64,000 nucleotides of DNA from Rhodamnia argentea (Eukaryota > Streptophyta > Magnoliopsida > Myrtales > Myrtaceae), in contig NC_063153.1 of the NCBI RefSeq assembly GCF_020921035.1, positions 9,114,001 through 9,178,000 of the forward strand, written 5' to 3'. Shown one piece after another: positions 1-10,334 of this stretch. The position numbers were made by a program, and so were the translations under genes. The stretch's first letter is position 1. Each line of letters opens with the position of its first letter. The notes below the pieces were generated by a model that was given only the letters and a program-made list of their open reading frames with translations, searched no databases and was not told the DNA's origin.

Positions 1-521
1 ACAGAGAGGTACCGTCCAGAGATGCACGTTTCTTGCAGGGTTTCTGTGATGTCACGAGTCTGAGTCTGTCCATGGCTTTCTCGTGAGAATTTTTGCCTTG
101 ATTAGTTCCAAGTCCAACCTTTCTCCCAACGGTCTGTGTTTAGAGTTACCCGCTGGGTTATAACGATTGATGCAAGTGATTGTGGTTGTGTGATGTGCTC
201 CGTTGTTAAGGGCTCTCATCGGTTTGAATGAATTCAGAGCCTTAATTCTTTTCTGATCTTCTGTGGTATTTTGTTTGTTGAATTTCTTGAGTGGACTGAT
301 GAAATGTTCTCCAGGTTTTGAATGTGTAAAAATGTAGTGCATGCAGGCAGATCCATGACAAGGGTCTATACTAAACCGTCGCCTTCACTTCTGTCGGATT
401 ATTTTGTATGAATTACCTGAGAAGTTGTGCGAATTTGGTCGATTATGGAGTCCTAGGATTGAGTTAGATATGTCAGAGCTGCCGCCGTAACGAGCTATTT
501 GCTCACCTATCTGATAGCAAA

Positions 522-530
<9 letters not shown>
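1..530. other. No gene recognised; flank 5' to an LKR/SDH relic
   Basis: No convincing coding frame is seen in this stretch. It lies directly upstream of the first conserved exon of the LKR/SDH fragment and is followed by a GT repeat and an acceptor-like TTGACAG at 576-582. It may therefore be the remains of the 5' untranslated region and first intron of that gene. This is inference from position only. Confidence 0.4.

Positions 531-576
<46 letters not shown>
531..576. repeat. (GT)n microsatellite
   Basis: An uninterrupted GT dinucleotide run of about 23 units lies just upstream of a TTGACAG acceptor-like sequence, so it probably sat in an intron of the LKR/SDH relic. Confidence 0.95.
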
Positions 577-577
<1 letters not shown>

Positions 578-595
578 GACAGATGAAAGGGCACA

Positions 596-1006
596 ATGCT
601 TGGGAATGGAGTTGCGGGATTCTTTCCGAGTCTTTAAATAAATGGAAAGAAGAGTGCCCCTTACACCTTCTCATTGTGCTGGGCTTTTGCTCAGTGGCAA
701 GGAAAAAACTGGAGCGGCCCGCATCATCGTGCAGCCATCGACGAAGCAAATCCATCACGATGCGCTTTACAAAGTCGTGGGCTGTGAAATATCAGATGAC
801 TTACCTGAATGTGGTCTTATTGTGGGTACCAAACAGCTGAAGGTTCGGAATACCAACTCTTGGTCCAAACATAAGCAAAATATTTAGTCATTTTTGTTGA
901 ATTATATTTGGTCTTTTGCAGTTGGACATGATTCTTCCCGATAGAGTGTATGCCTTCTTCTCTCATACTCACAAGGCCCAGAAGAGAACATGCCCCTGTT
1001 AGACAA
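596..1006 (+). pseudogene. 5' fragment of LKR/SDH (lysine-ketoglutarate reductase/saccharopine dehydrogenase)
   Basis: Lysine is degraded in plants by the bifunctional enzyme LKR/SDH (alpha-aminoadipic semialdehyde synthase). Two adjacent exons of its N-terminal LKR part are readable. The first (596-842) carries ARIIVQPSTK, IHHDALY, VGCEISDDL and CGLIVGTKQ. The second (from 922, after a TTTTGCAG acceptor) carries LDMILPDR, then FFSHTHKAQ. These follow the order known from plant LKR/SDH. The copy is broken by three apparent single-base deletions: near 610 between the GNGV and GIL parts, near 643 between NKW and ERR, and near 982 after HKAQ. The rest of the roughly 1,050-residue enzyme is absent; similarity stops about 40 bases before the next gene relic. 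It is a truncated pseudogene. A scrap of the same second exon occurs at 51157-51225. Confidence 0.85.
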
Positions 1007-1968
1007 AGCACATTTTCTTTCAAACTTATTTGTTCATGATACTAGAAGATGGCAAGTCCATCAAAAGAAAAGGCCTATTGGACTGCCGAAGATGTGGATA
1101 CATTTTGTAAGTTGTGCATTAAAGAAATTGTAAAAGGCAATCGTCCTGCAACCAACAAGGGAGATAGATGGACAGTAATAATTAACAAGTTTGAGGAGTT
1201 GAGGGGCAAAAAATATGATAAATCTCAAATGAGGAGCAAATGGGATAATCTTAAGGAAGAATGGAAAAGATGGAGGTTTAAGTGAAACAGGACTAGAGTG
1301 GGATTCAAGGAAGAAAACCATTGATGCGAGTGATGAATGGTGGGAGAGTAAATTTCAGGTTTTTATCTCCTCTTTTACTTTTTTGTTAAGTTCATCTTTA
1401 ATGATATAACTTACTCAATTGCTCTATTATAACAGGCCAATCCTAAGCTTAAGGTTTTTAGGACGAAAGGCATACCTCTTAAAGTTGAAATGTCGTTAGA
1501 TAGAATTTTTAGGGACACAGTGGCTACCGGAGGAATCACATGGAATCTTGGACAAGGTTATGTATTGATGAAGATGTTGAGCCCACACAACTTGATATCG
1601 GTGATGATACAGGATCTATTGATGGTAATATAGAGTGTAATGTGGGTGACAATATCGTTGAACCAATTGGAACATAGACCCATAAAAGAGCAATGCAAGC
1701 TTCAATGAGGCAAGCTCGAGGAAAGAAAGAAAAGAGATTGAGCCTAGCACTACAGCTTAGAAAGCAAATGAGCAGGCTTTGTTCCGCTGTTGAAAGTAGG
1801 AATGCTGTTATTGCATATCAAGCAAATGATGGATTAGGTCCTTACAAGGACCTAATGCACATGTCGGATAAGATACCTAAGATTGTGCAAGATGAAAAGT
1901 TATACTTTTTTGCAATCTAGCATTTTAATGAAAAGAAGAACAATAGGCAGGTCTTCATGAGCTTGAAT

Positions 1969-2685
1969 TGTTAAACTATGTCTCGATTTTGGGCGGTTAG
2001 TCAATTCGTTTGCATATGATAATTACGTTTGACCGGTTTGACCAAGTTTAAGATTTGCCCACTTCAGAATGTGGACGTTTCTTCTTGTCATTGGCCAAAG
2101 AATAGAAAAGAAAAGGCTGCAGATTGGTGGGCCCATGGACCAATAAAAGAAAGAAAAAAAAGAGAAGAAAAGGAAAGAAAACAAAAAGGGATTGGTTTGC
2201 TTTTTAGGGTTTTCCTCTCTGCACGCCAAAGAATTGCAGACTTCGTACAGGAGCCGCTCCAAGAAGCCACACAATAGACTCTATCCTAGCGGCGTACGAA
2301 AGATAAAAGACTTTGGTCATTGGTGTGTCACAAAACGGTGAAGAGTCTCGAAGCCGCAGGGAGCGTCGCACGAAGGGATTCTCTAACGTGGTGATATTTG
2401 TGCTTCGTGAGTTTTATTATATCCAATTAAGTTGTTTATTTATGAAAACTTTGGGTTTGGGTATAATCTAGGTGCAGGAAACACGAGTGTATTGAGCGAT
2501 TGTAATTCCGATTCTCCGATTATAGTGGATTATTCGTGCTGGCTCTCTCGTGGATATAGGTACCGATATTTGGACCAAATCACGTAATCTCTGGTGTTCT
2601 TTATCGTTCCTCGTTATTTTTCTGTGCTTTTATATTGACTTATTTGCAAGATCATGGTTAGTTGCGGCGTGTTAGTATTTCAACA
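1969..2685 (+). repeat. 5' LTR of the Copia element
   Basis: A 717 bp LTR with TG...CA ends, matching 6357-7080. It includes a purine-rich A/G tract near 2145-2185 and the conserved ending TATTTCAACA directly before the primer binding site. Confidence 0.95.
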
Positions 2686-2686
2686 A

Positions 2687-2699
2687 TCGGTATTAGAGC
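2687..2699 (+). other. Primer binding site (tRNA-Met type)
   Basis: TCGGTATTAGAGC follows the 5' LTR after one base. It resembles the usual Copia site TGGTATCAGAGC, complementary to the 3' end of initiator tRNA-Met, with about two changes. Confidence 0.8.
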
Positions 2700-2776
2700 T
2701 AGGTTTGGATATTCTAGATTGTGATTTGGGGCTTTTGCTTGTCTAATTATTATTTGGATATTCTGTTATTGCAATT

Positions 2777-3561
2777 ATGCATGGAGTGAAAGCTGAAATT
2801 GAGAAGTTTAACGGGAGGAACAACTTTGGGCTATGGAGCCTCAAGATGGAGACGTTATTGACAACTCAAGGTTTAGCAGAAACATTAGAGGGCAAGGCTG
2901 AGTTGCCCGAAACGATGGCAGATCTTGAAAAGAATGTGGTAATGAGGAAAGCTAGAAGTTTAATCCTGTTGAATTTATCGGATGAAGTGTTAATAGCGGT
3001 AGACGAGGAGAAGGATACCGCAGCATTGTGGACAAAACTTCGGGCGCTCTATGTAACGAAAGGTTTGAGCAATCGCTTATACATGTTGAAGAGGATGTTC
3101 CGGTTCGGATATACTGAAGGTACGTCTATCAGAACCAATCTAGATGAATTTAATAAACTCATGATGGATTTGAAGAACGTCGATAAGACACTTGATGATG
3201 AAGAGCATGGCATGATGTTGTTAGCTTCCCTACCAGAGTCATGAGAGCACTTTCTTGATTCACTATTGCGGGGGCGTACTACGATTACCTCGGAAGAGGT
3301 AAAGTTTGCCTTATTTTCTAAAGAGTGGTAGAGAAAGTTGCGAGATGACAGTCCACCGCAGGATGTAGCGCGAGGACTAGTGATTCGGGGTAGAGAGCAA
3401 CAACGAGGGTCCAATAGCAGCAAAGGTAAAAGTAGATCTAAATCATACCATAGAAAGTCCAAAGGACGCGTGAAGTGCTTTGAGTGTCACGAAGAGGGGC
3501 ACATCAAGAGAAATTGTCTCAAGTTGAGAAACATATGTGATAAGCAGAAGCCACAACTAGT
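2777..3561 (+). pseudogene. Copia gag remnant (UBN2-like domain, zinc knuckle)
   Basis: The frame opens at ATG 2777 with the typical Copia gag start (EKFNGRNNFGLWSLKME) and continues through the retrotransposon gag polyprotein (UBN2) region. A CCHC zinc knuckle, CFECHEEGHIKRNC, lies near 3475-3516. In-frame stops occur at 3242-3244 (TGA) and 3329-3331 (TAG). The frame then shifts into the pol frame before 3562. In Copia elements Gag forms the cytoplasmic virus-like particle; here it cannot be made full length. Confidence 0.9.
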
Positions 3562-4140
3562 GTGGCGAACGTTCTTGAAGAGAGCAATAGTGATGCAGAG
3601 GCTGTCATGCGTGTGATTGCGGGTTCGTCGGGAGACGAATGGGTGCTAGATTCGGGGTGTTCTTATCATATGACACCTCATAGGAACTGGTTTACTACTT
3701 ACCAGGCTGCAGATGGTGGTAGAGTTACGTTGGGGAATAACGCAGCCTGCAAGATTGTGGGGATATGGATAGTTCGAATTCAGATGCATGATGGTGTAGT
3801 GCGCACATTGACGGACATGAGGCATGTACCGGAGCTCAAGAAGAATCTTATTTCTCGGGAGACACTCGATGATATTGGTTGTAAGTACACCGCTGAAGGT
3901 GGAGTCTTGAAGATCTCTTGAGGTGCCATGACAGTGATGAAAGGGAAGAAAGTGAGTTCTCTCTATCATCTACTGGGAGAGACCGTGATAGGAGCTGCTG
4001 CAGTTTCATCAAGTGAGTCAGATTCTGATTTAACTCGTTTATGACATATGCGTCTAGGGCACATGAGTGAGACAGGTATGACGATACCGAGTGATAGAGG
4101 GTTGTTAAAGGAATAGGCAAGGAATTTTGGGCCGAAGTAG
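3562..4140 (+). pseudogene. Copia protease and pre-integrase remnant
   Basis: The frame carries the aspartic protease signature (VLDSGCSYHM, active-site DSG) at about 3640-3672. A GAG-pre-integrase region with HMRLGHMSE follows near 4045. Stops fall at 3919-3921, 4042-4044, 4114-4116 and 4138-4140. The conserved integrase catalytic core expected after the pre-integrase region is missing: the sequence jumps from RLGHMSE to the far C-terminal part of integrase within about 60 bases. Confidence 0.85.
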
Positions 4141-4598
4141 TGAACATGGCCTGTTACCCGATTAATCGATCTCCATCATTTGCTATCAAGTGGAAGACTC
4201 CATAGGAAGTATGGTCGGGGAAACACGTTAATTACTCCGGATTACGAATATTCGGATGTCCTGCGTATGCTCATGCGAGTGATGGTAAGCTAGAGCCGAG
4301 GTTGAAGAAGTGCATATTTCTAGGTTATGCACATGGGGTGAAATGCTACCGGCTGTGGTGCACCGATCCTAGAATACCCGATTTTCTAATCAGCAGAGAT
4401 GTGATCTTCGACGAGACCGTAATGATTCAACAGAGGAGTTCTGAGACACAACCAGCAGAGCAGACGGATCATTGTGTTAGTAGTGAGGTGGAGCTTCGGG
4501 TGGAGACTCCGGAGACCTCGGAGGTAACAGATGTTGAGACCGCAAATGAGGCCGCAGTTCCCGAAGACGGTGATAATGAACAACCAATACAGCCATAA
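4128..4598 (+). pseudogene. Copia integrase C-terminal remnant
   Basis: In a frame shifted from the protease frame, the sequence reads VNMACYPINRSPS, then IFGCPAYAH and KKCIFLGYAHGVKCYRLW. This is the end of the Copia integrase and its C-terminal (Copia-type SH3-like) region. A TAG interrupts it at 4203-4205 and a TAA closes the acidic linker at 4596-4598. With the rve catalytic domain deleted, this part has no integrase activity. Confidence 0.85.
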
Positions 4599-4619
4599 TG
4601 TAGTATAGTCGCAGACAGA

Positions 4620-5726
4620 CAAAGAAGGCAAATTAAACTACCGGTACGTTATGGTTATACGGATATTGCGTATGCTTTGACCGTAGGTGACGAGGTGGGG
4701 ACAGATGAACTTTCGTCTTACTTTGAGGCGATGGCTAGTTACGAGTTGTTGCGGTGGCTAGGGGCTATGAGTGAAGAGATGGAATCACTCTATCGAAATT
4801 AGACATGGGAGCTAGTTAAAGTACCCAAGAGCCAGAAAATTGTCGGAAGTAAATGGGTCTATAAACGGAAAGAGGGCATTCCTAGTGTAGAGACAGCAAG
4901 ATATAAGGTGAGGCTTGTTGCGAAGAGGTATACCCAACGGGAGGGCATTGACTACAATGAGGTATTTTCTCCTGTGGTAAGGCATACTTCTATTTGTGTT
5001 TTACTTGCCTTAGTTGATACACGGGATCTCGAGTTGGAGCGACTTGATGTAAAAACGGCATTTCTTCACGGTAAGTTGGAGGAGTAGATTTACATGAGGC
5101 AGCTAGAGGGATTTGTTATTCCGGGTAAGGAAGACCATGTTTGCTTGTTAAAGAAATCATTATATGGGCTGAAACAATCTCCTAGGCGATGGTATAAACG
5201 TTTTGACGCTTTCATGGCTAGTCGGGACTATTCGAAAAGTCAGATTGATAGCTGTGTTTATTTTAGGAGATTGGAGGACGGGTCTTTGATATATCTGCTA
5301 TTATATGTTGATGATATGTTGATAGCAGCGAAAAATATGTCTGATATTGATGTCTTGAAGAGGCGGTTGAGTGTTGAGTTTGAGATGAAAGATTTAGGTG
5401 TTGCAAAGAAAATTTTGGGTATGGAGATTTCGCGTAACAAGAATGCGGGATTATTACGTTTGTCTCAAAACAAATATATTGAGAAAATTGTCGCACGTTT
5501 TAATATGCGATCAACGAAGTCTGTAACTACTCCATTAGCAAAGCACTTTAAACTTTCAGTTAAGTTATCACCGCAGAGCGAGAAGGAGGAGGAACATATG
5601 TCTCGTGTTCCTTATTCTAGTGCCGTGGGTAATATTATGTATGTTATGGTATGCACTAGGCTTGATATTTCACAAGCTATCAGTATAGTTAGTCGTTATA
5701 TGAAACGTCTAGGTAAAACTCATTAG
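4620..5726 (+). pseudogene. Copia reverse transcriptase remnant
   Basis: This is the RVT_2 family reverse transcriptase: KWVYKRK, RLVAKRYTQREGIDY, RLDVKTAFLHG, KKSLYGLKQSPRRWY and the catalytic YVDDM at about 5305-5319. It shares the frame of the integrase remnant and the following RNase H. Stops are at 4800-4802, 5085-5087 and 5724-5726. The domain is otherwise colinear with the family, suggesting fairly recent decay. Confidence 0.9.
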
Positions 5727-5732
5727 GAAGCT

Positions 5733-6275
5733 ATGAAATGGATTCTCGGATATTTAAAGGGGACATCGGATGTTGGTATAGTATACGGGAGGGACAATGA
5801 TGGCGGTGAGACCACAAGGTATGTGGATTCTGATCATACATGTGACTTGGATGAGTGCGGGTCATTAGCGGGGTACGTGTTTACGCTTGCGGGTGGTGCA
5901 GTTAGTTGGAAGGTATCCTTACAAGACCACGTAGTCTTGTCGTCGATTGAGGCGGAGTACATGGCACTAACCTTTGTAGCGAAAGAGGCGATATGGTTAC
6001 AAGGTTTGCTTTTGGCCTTTGGGTTAGAACAGAAAAATGTTGATATACAATGTGATAACCAAGGTGCGATTTATCCGGCATATAATCTGGTTTATCACGA
6101 GCGAACGAAGCATATCAACATCATGTACCACTTCATCCGAGATGTCTTAGCGAAGGGTAAGGTTGTTGTGAAAAAGATTTCTATAGCAAAGAACCCAACA
6201 GACATGATGACTAAGCCTGTTCCTTTGGCGACGCCCAAGCTCTGCTTGAGCACTATTGGCATTTGCAGAGAGTGA
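5733..6275 (+). pseudogene. Copia RNase H remnant
   Basis: The open segment after the 5724 stop encodes the Copia RNase H: YVDSDHTCD, then SSIEAEYMAL, QCDNQGAI and HERTKHINI, ending TDMMTKPVP. These supply the acidic D, E and D residues of the active site. It ends at TGA 6273-6275, about 80 bases before the 3' LTR, as usual for Copia pol. Confidence 0.9.
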
Positions 6276-6340
6276 TCGCCCGTGGAGGCGTTGAGAGAGC
6301 AGCATGGATAATAAGCACTATGATTTGGTTTCAAACATCG

Positions 6341-6356
6341 AGCCAAGGTGGAGTAT
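6341..6356 (+). other. Polypurine tract before the 3' LTR
   Basis: AGCCAAGGTGGAGTAT stands directly before the TG of the 3' LTR. The purine-rich AAGGTGGAG is the usual Copia plus-strand primer site. Confidence 0.8.
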
Positions 6357-7080
6357 TGTTAAACTATGTCTCGATTTTGGGCGGTTAGTCAATTCATTTG
6401 CATATGATAATTACGTTTGACCGGTTTGACCAAGTTCAAGATTTGCCCACTTCAGAATGTGGACGTTTCTTCTTGTCGTTGGCCAAATAATAGAAAAGAA
6501 AAGGCTGCAGATTGGTGGGCCCATGGACCAATAAAAGAAAGAAAAAAAAAAAAAAAGAGAAGAAAAGGAAAGAAAACAAAACGGGGTTGGTTTGCTTTTT
6601 AGGATTTTCCTCTCTGCACGCCAAAGAATTGCAGACTTCGTACAGGAGCCGCTCCAAGAAGCCACACAGTAGACTCTATCCTAGCGGCGTACGAAAGATA
6701 AAAGACTCTGGTCATTGATGTGTCGCAAAACGGTGAAGAGTCTCGAAGTCGTAGGGCGTGTTGCACGAAGGGATTCTCTAACGTGGTGATATTTGTGCTT
6801 CGTGAGTTTTATTATATCCAATTAAGTTGTTTATTTGTGAACACTTTGGGTTTGGATATAATCTAGGTGCGGAAAACACGAGCGTATTGAGCGATTGTAA
6901 TTCCAATTCTCCGATTATAGTGGATTGTTCGTGCTGACTCTCCCGTGGATGTAGGTACCGATATTCGGACCGAACCACGTAATCTCCGGTGTCCTTTATC
7001 GTTCCTCGTTATTTTTCTATGCTTTTATATTGACTTATTTGCAAGATCTTGGTTAGTTGCAGCGTGTCAGTATTTCAACA
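6357..7080 (+). repeat. 3' LTR of the Copia element
   Basis: A 724 bp LTR colinear with 1969-2685. The extra length is mainly a longer A run near 6542-6556. Most differences from the 5' LTR are transitions. Confidence 0.95.
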
Positions 7081-7145
7081 TGAATAGTGATGCACTAAGA
7101 GTCAAGTATCTCAAGTATGAGATGGGAGTTCTTAGTTTTAGCTAG

Positions 7146-9157
7146 GATGTTACAACATCTTATTTGAAATCTTTTGTATGCTACTTTGTTTTCATTTGAG
7201 ACTTGTATTTGCTTTACATGTGAACCCAATTTGAATTAATATTTTAATGTGAGAACTACTTCATTTGATTTTGGTTGAGTTTGCATATATATGATGGTTT
7301 ATATTGTTTCTCTTGATGGATGATCGAGATTATACATCGTTTCATATTGTAATTATAAATTTTGTTAGGCAATTGCTCTTTATTTTGTTGTGTTTGTGCA
7401 TTTAATCTTAACAAATATGGTATGTTCTCGATTTCAAAAACTAGAACCAATCTCGATACCGAAACTCATCACCCTTAGCACCAAGGACTGTCGACCAGTG
7501 AATAATGAAAAGCTGCGTTCGCCTTGCAAGGAGCGAAACTTAAATGTCGGGATATTCTAATAATAAGATTTACTATCTCCTTTAGTCGCCAAGGAGGCAT
7601 GGATCAACAGAAAACTCTCTCGATCTCACAAGAAAGGGGAAGACGGTCTCGAAACGACAATTTTCAGGTCACTGGCCGAACACGTCGTGTGAGGACAAAA
7701 GTTGGACAGAAAGAAAGGTCGTTCGAATCAGTTAGGAAGTCATTGTCCGGCAACGTGCTCTCGTCCAAGCAACGCCGATTTTCACGTGCGCATATGTTAA
7801 AATAAGGACAAAATGATTGTGATTTTTGTTTTTTGTTATTATTTTCCTTAGGCTTGTGACGTGTACCCAGTTGCCACTTTATTTAAATAAGCAGAATAAC
7901 AATAATCATGACGATAGTTGAAACAATGAATAAGATTCGAGCATATGGTATACACTATATTCCAAGTGCATCCATTTAGGGTGCAACACTAGTGCAACAC
8001 TAAAATTCTTCGTCGTACGATGGGGCTGCATTGAATATCCAACTGTAAATTCCACCGTTCACGGCACTTGGGGAACAACAAAATATAGGGTCGTTGCATG
8101 GCAAGCCATCCTGTGGATAGAATCATGAGAAGTTGAGGACAAATTTCAACTTTTTAGATGCAACTTTTTCTTTTTCGAAAAATTACCTAACTAGTCCTGA
8201 ATATATTATATGGACTTCATTTTAGTTATCAACTTTTTAATGTGGCCAAATTAGTCCCACCCCTTTGCGCGAAATTGCAATGTGGTCATTCTAACTGATT
8301 TTTGTTGAAAATCACTTATTGGACCACCACGTTAGCGATTTTCGTTAGAATTCGACCGATATGACTGCATTGGATTCTGAGTAAAATTTTATGACATGTA
8401 TGGCAACATTAAAAAGTTTAGTACTGAATTGACATCTATACAATAAATTTAGGATTGATTAGACAACTTTTTTTTCTTTTTTTAAAAAGCAAACTTAAGT
8501 ATATATTAAAAAATCGTCTTGATCCCACTATTAGTTCTTGTAATTAATCTAGGGTTTAGGATTACGACCCGTGGTATTATTTATTTGTAACAACAATTGA
8601 GGCTGATAATCAACACATAAAGCCAAGCCACAATAATTAAAGTCAAGACATATGAGCAACCTTTGTCGTATAAAATATTCTTTGACGTTACATCATCCTA
8701 AGGATTTGACACGGCGGATTGTTTATCGATCGAATTTCCTGAAAAAGCACGTTAAATTATTGGAATCTTTGTGTTCTTCTTTTGCATCTAAGAATTAAGT
8801 CCACAATGAATAACTTCAATTACATCACAACTATTCTTTCAATGCCTAGGTGTCTCATAAAAAGCGAATTGCTCATATAAATACGACTGTCAATGTGAAA
8901 ACGTGGCATAACTAAATAATTTAACATCGATCATTTGAAGCCCACAACAAAATAATTTAACGTTGATCATTTGAAGCCCCAACCTAATCTCTTTAATTAC
9001 AATACAACCGTACAAAACAGAAAAACGTGCCGGTCTTGATTCGATCACTCGATCCAACGCACCATCCTCCGCATGACGTCATCATTGAATCATGACTTGT
9101 CGTACGAGGTTTGTTCGGGTTGTGTCCGATTCAAGTGTCGGATTTTTGACAAATCAC
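7146..9157. other. AT-rich intergenic DNA, no gene recognised
   Basis: No conserved protein is seen. An open frame at 7524-7805 (93 codons, plus) has no recognisable domain and is probably chance. The part at 8165-8470 has the repeated phrasing of the noncoding repeats at 9480-9780 and 22440-22690 and is probably repeat-derived. Confidence 0.5.
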
Positions 9158-9312
9158 GTCGCCTTAAATTGGAGTTGGCACTGAAGTGATTGTTTTTAAA
9201 AGAAGTTGGCACTTAAGTGATCATTTTTTAAAAGAGTTGACACTTAAGTGATCGTTTTGAAAGTTTTGGCACTAAAATGAACGTCGTACACAAGTTTTGG
9301 CATTTCTAGTGT
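9158..9312. repeat. Relic of the 19.07 kb foldback MITE family
   Basis: Repeated phrases (TTGGCACTTAAGTGATC, then GTTTTGGCACTAAAATG) end in TTTCTAGTGTACTTTAGCCCC. They match one arm and the terminal sequence of the complete foldback element at 19072-19469. The opposite end was not found, so this is a partial copy. Confidence 0.6.
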
Positions 9313-9439
9313 ACTTTAGCCCCGATTTCGCACATGGAGTTCAGGCCATTCTGCGTAGTCTAGCTTCCCCCTCTTTTTTTTTTTTCAGATGCCAAGCCCA
9401 CTTTCACGGTGCGATTGTCACGCTAGCAATTCTTAAATT

Positions 9440-9780
9440 TTGCATTTATGGAAAACATAAATAATCCTAAATTTTGACTTTGCATGCAATGACGCATCTC
9501 AATTTTTAATTTGTTTAATGTGGTTCGTAAAATTTAGCCAAATATGCAACGTAATCCCTAAACTATTAGTATACCTTAAATTTTGTCCCTTAAATATATG
9601 ATATTGTTCATTTGTTGTCCCTGAATTTGTATAAATTGAAGGATAACGTTGGACATTTTTGTGTAGACTAGGGGCTAGATTGAATATTTACTAAAAGTTT
9701 AGAGATCACATTGAACAAATTACAAGTTAAGGGATTACATTAGGCCAAAATTTAGGGACTACATTGAATAATTAAAAGTG
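9440..9780. repeat. Dispersed noncoding repeat
   Basis: Alternating phrases such as 'cctaaatttt', 'aatgtggttc' and 'gggattacattaggcc' resemble the repeats at 22425-22700 and 52830-53100. It has no coding content and the class is unknown. Confidence 0.45.
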
Positions 9781-10298
9781 CAATAATGATATTGTTCATC
9801 GGACTAAATTTATAGACCATTTGCAATGATTGTTTGAATGAGATTGTTACGAGCAAACGAGTCGTCTTGGCATGAGTGTGAACGGTACAACGGTCTTGGT
9901 TCATGGTCATCGGATCAGAATGATATTTATTCAATTATTCACCGAGAGCCGTGAGAATATTATTGAGAAGCATAGGAAAAAGGGTCAGGCAGACAAATTA
10001 ACCCTAAAAATTTTCTTGTGACATGAAAAATCCCAAACTTGCACTTTGGTGATATATTTACCTTACGTCGGATGATTTTTCAGTCAAAATAATGTTGTTT
10101 TTAATTTGAAGTTTTTGGTGGCTTTTGCCCTTAAAAAGAATTCAAATAGTTTCCACATTCATCAAGCCTTCGAGGGCTCGAGGGTTTCTTCTTCCCCCTC
10201 TTATTTGTTTCTTTTTTTTTCGAAAAAAATATGAAAGAACGAAACTAGGTTAAAGGTTCAAATGGTTAAAGTGCAAACAAAAGGTACATGGCAAAAAA

Positions 10299-10334
<36 letters not shown>

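Larger units (their letters stand above)
1969..7080 (+). mobile_element. Ty1/Copia LTR retrotransposon, defective, with TSD TGAAT
   Basis: The 5.1 kb element is bounded by two LTRs that begin TGTTAAAC and end TTTCAACA. It is flanked by the 5 bp direct repeat TGAAT (1964-1968 and 7081-7085), so its ends are exact. Internal order is primer binding site, gag with zinc knuckle, protease, pre-integrase, integrase C-terminal remnant, reverse transcriptase and RNase H, which is Copia order (integrase before RT). It cannot be autonomous: nearly all of the integrase core is deleted near 4116-4128, the gag-pol frames shift twice, and there are at least nine in-frame stops. Many stops sit where the family normally has Gln or Trp, as expected from decay of methylated cytosine. 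By hand count the LTRs differ at about 36 of 717 positions (about 95% identity). Confidence 0.95.
1049..7145 (+). pseudogene. Myb/SANT-like domain gene, disrupted by a Copia element
   Basis: The 5' part (1049-1285) encodes a Myb/SANT-like DNA-binding domain of the Myb_DNA-bind_3 type: YWTAEDVDTF, a central KGDRWTVI, and SKWDNLKEEW. A frameshift near 1280 moves to the frame reading GLEWDS and DASDEWW. An intron follows at 1359-1435 (CAG/GT...ACAG), then the acidic linker and a basic C-terminal segment (1693-1917) with LRKQMSRL and SAVESR. Further damage is a frameshift near 1550 and stops near 1675 and 1918. The last conserved residues (RQVFMSLN) are cut at 1968 by the Copia element, and the frame resumes at 7086 (SDALRVKYLKYEMG) up to a TAG at 7143-7145. 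Such proteins are known as L10-interacting MYB-like or PIF/Harbinger partner proteins. Which of these it was cannot be decided, as no transposase lies next to it. Confidence 0.8.

Noticed and set aside
385..758. His/Thr-rich frames on the minus strand
   Set aside because: They only read through the (GT)n microsatellite.
2023..2277. Frames of about 80 codons on both strands, repeated at 6411-6665
   Set aside because: They are inside the two LTRs and arise from the purine/pyrimidine-rich tract. No protein family is recognised.
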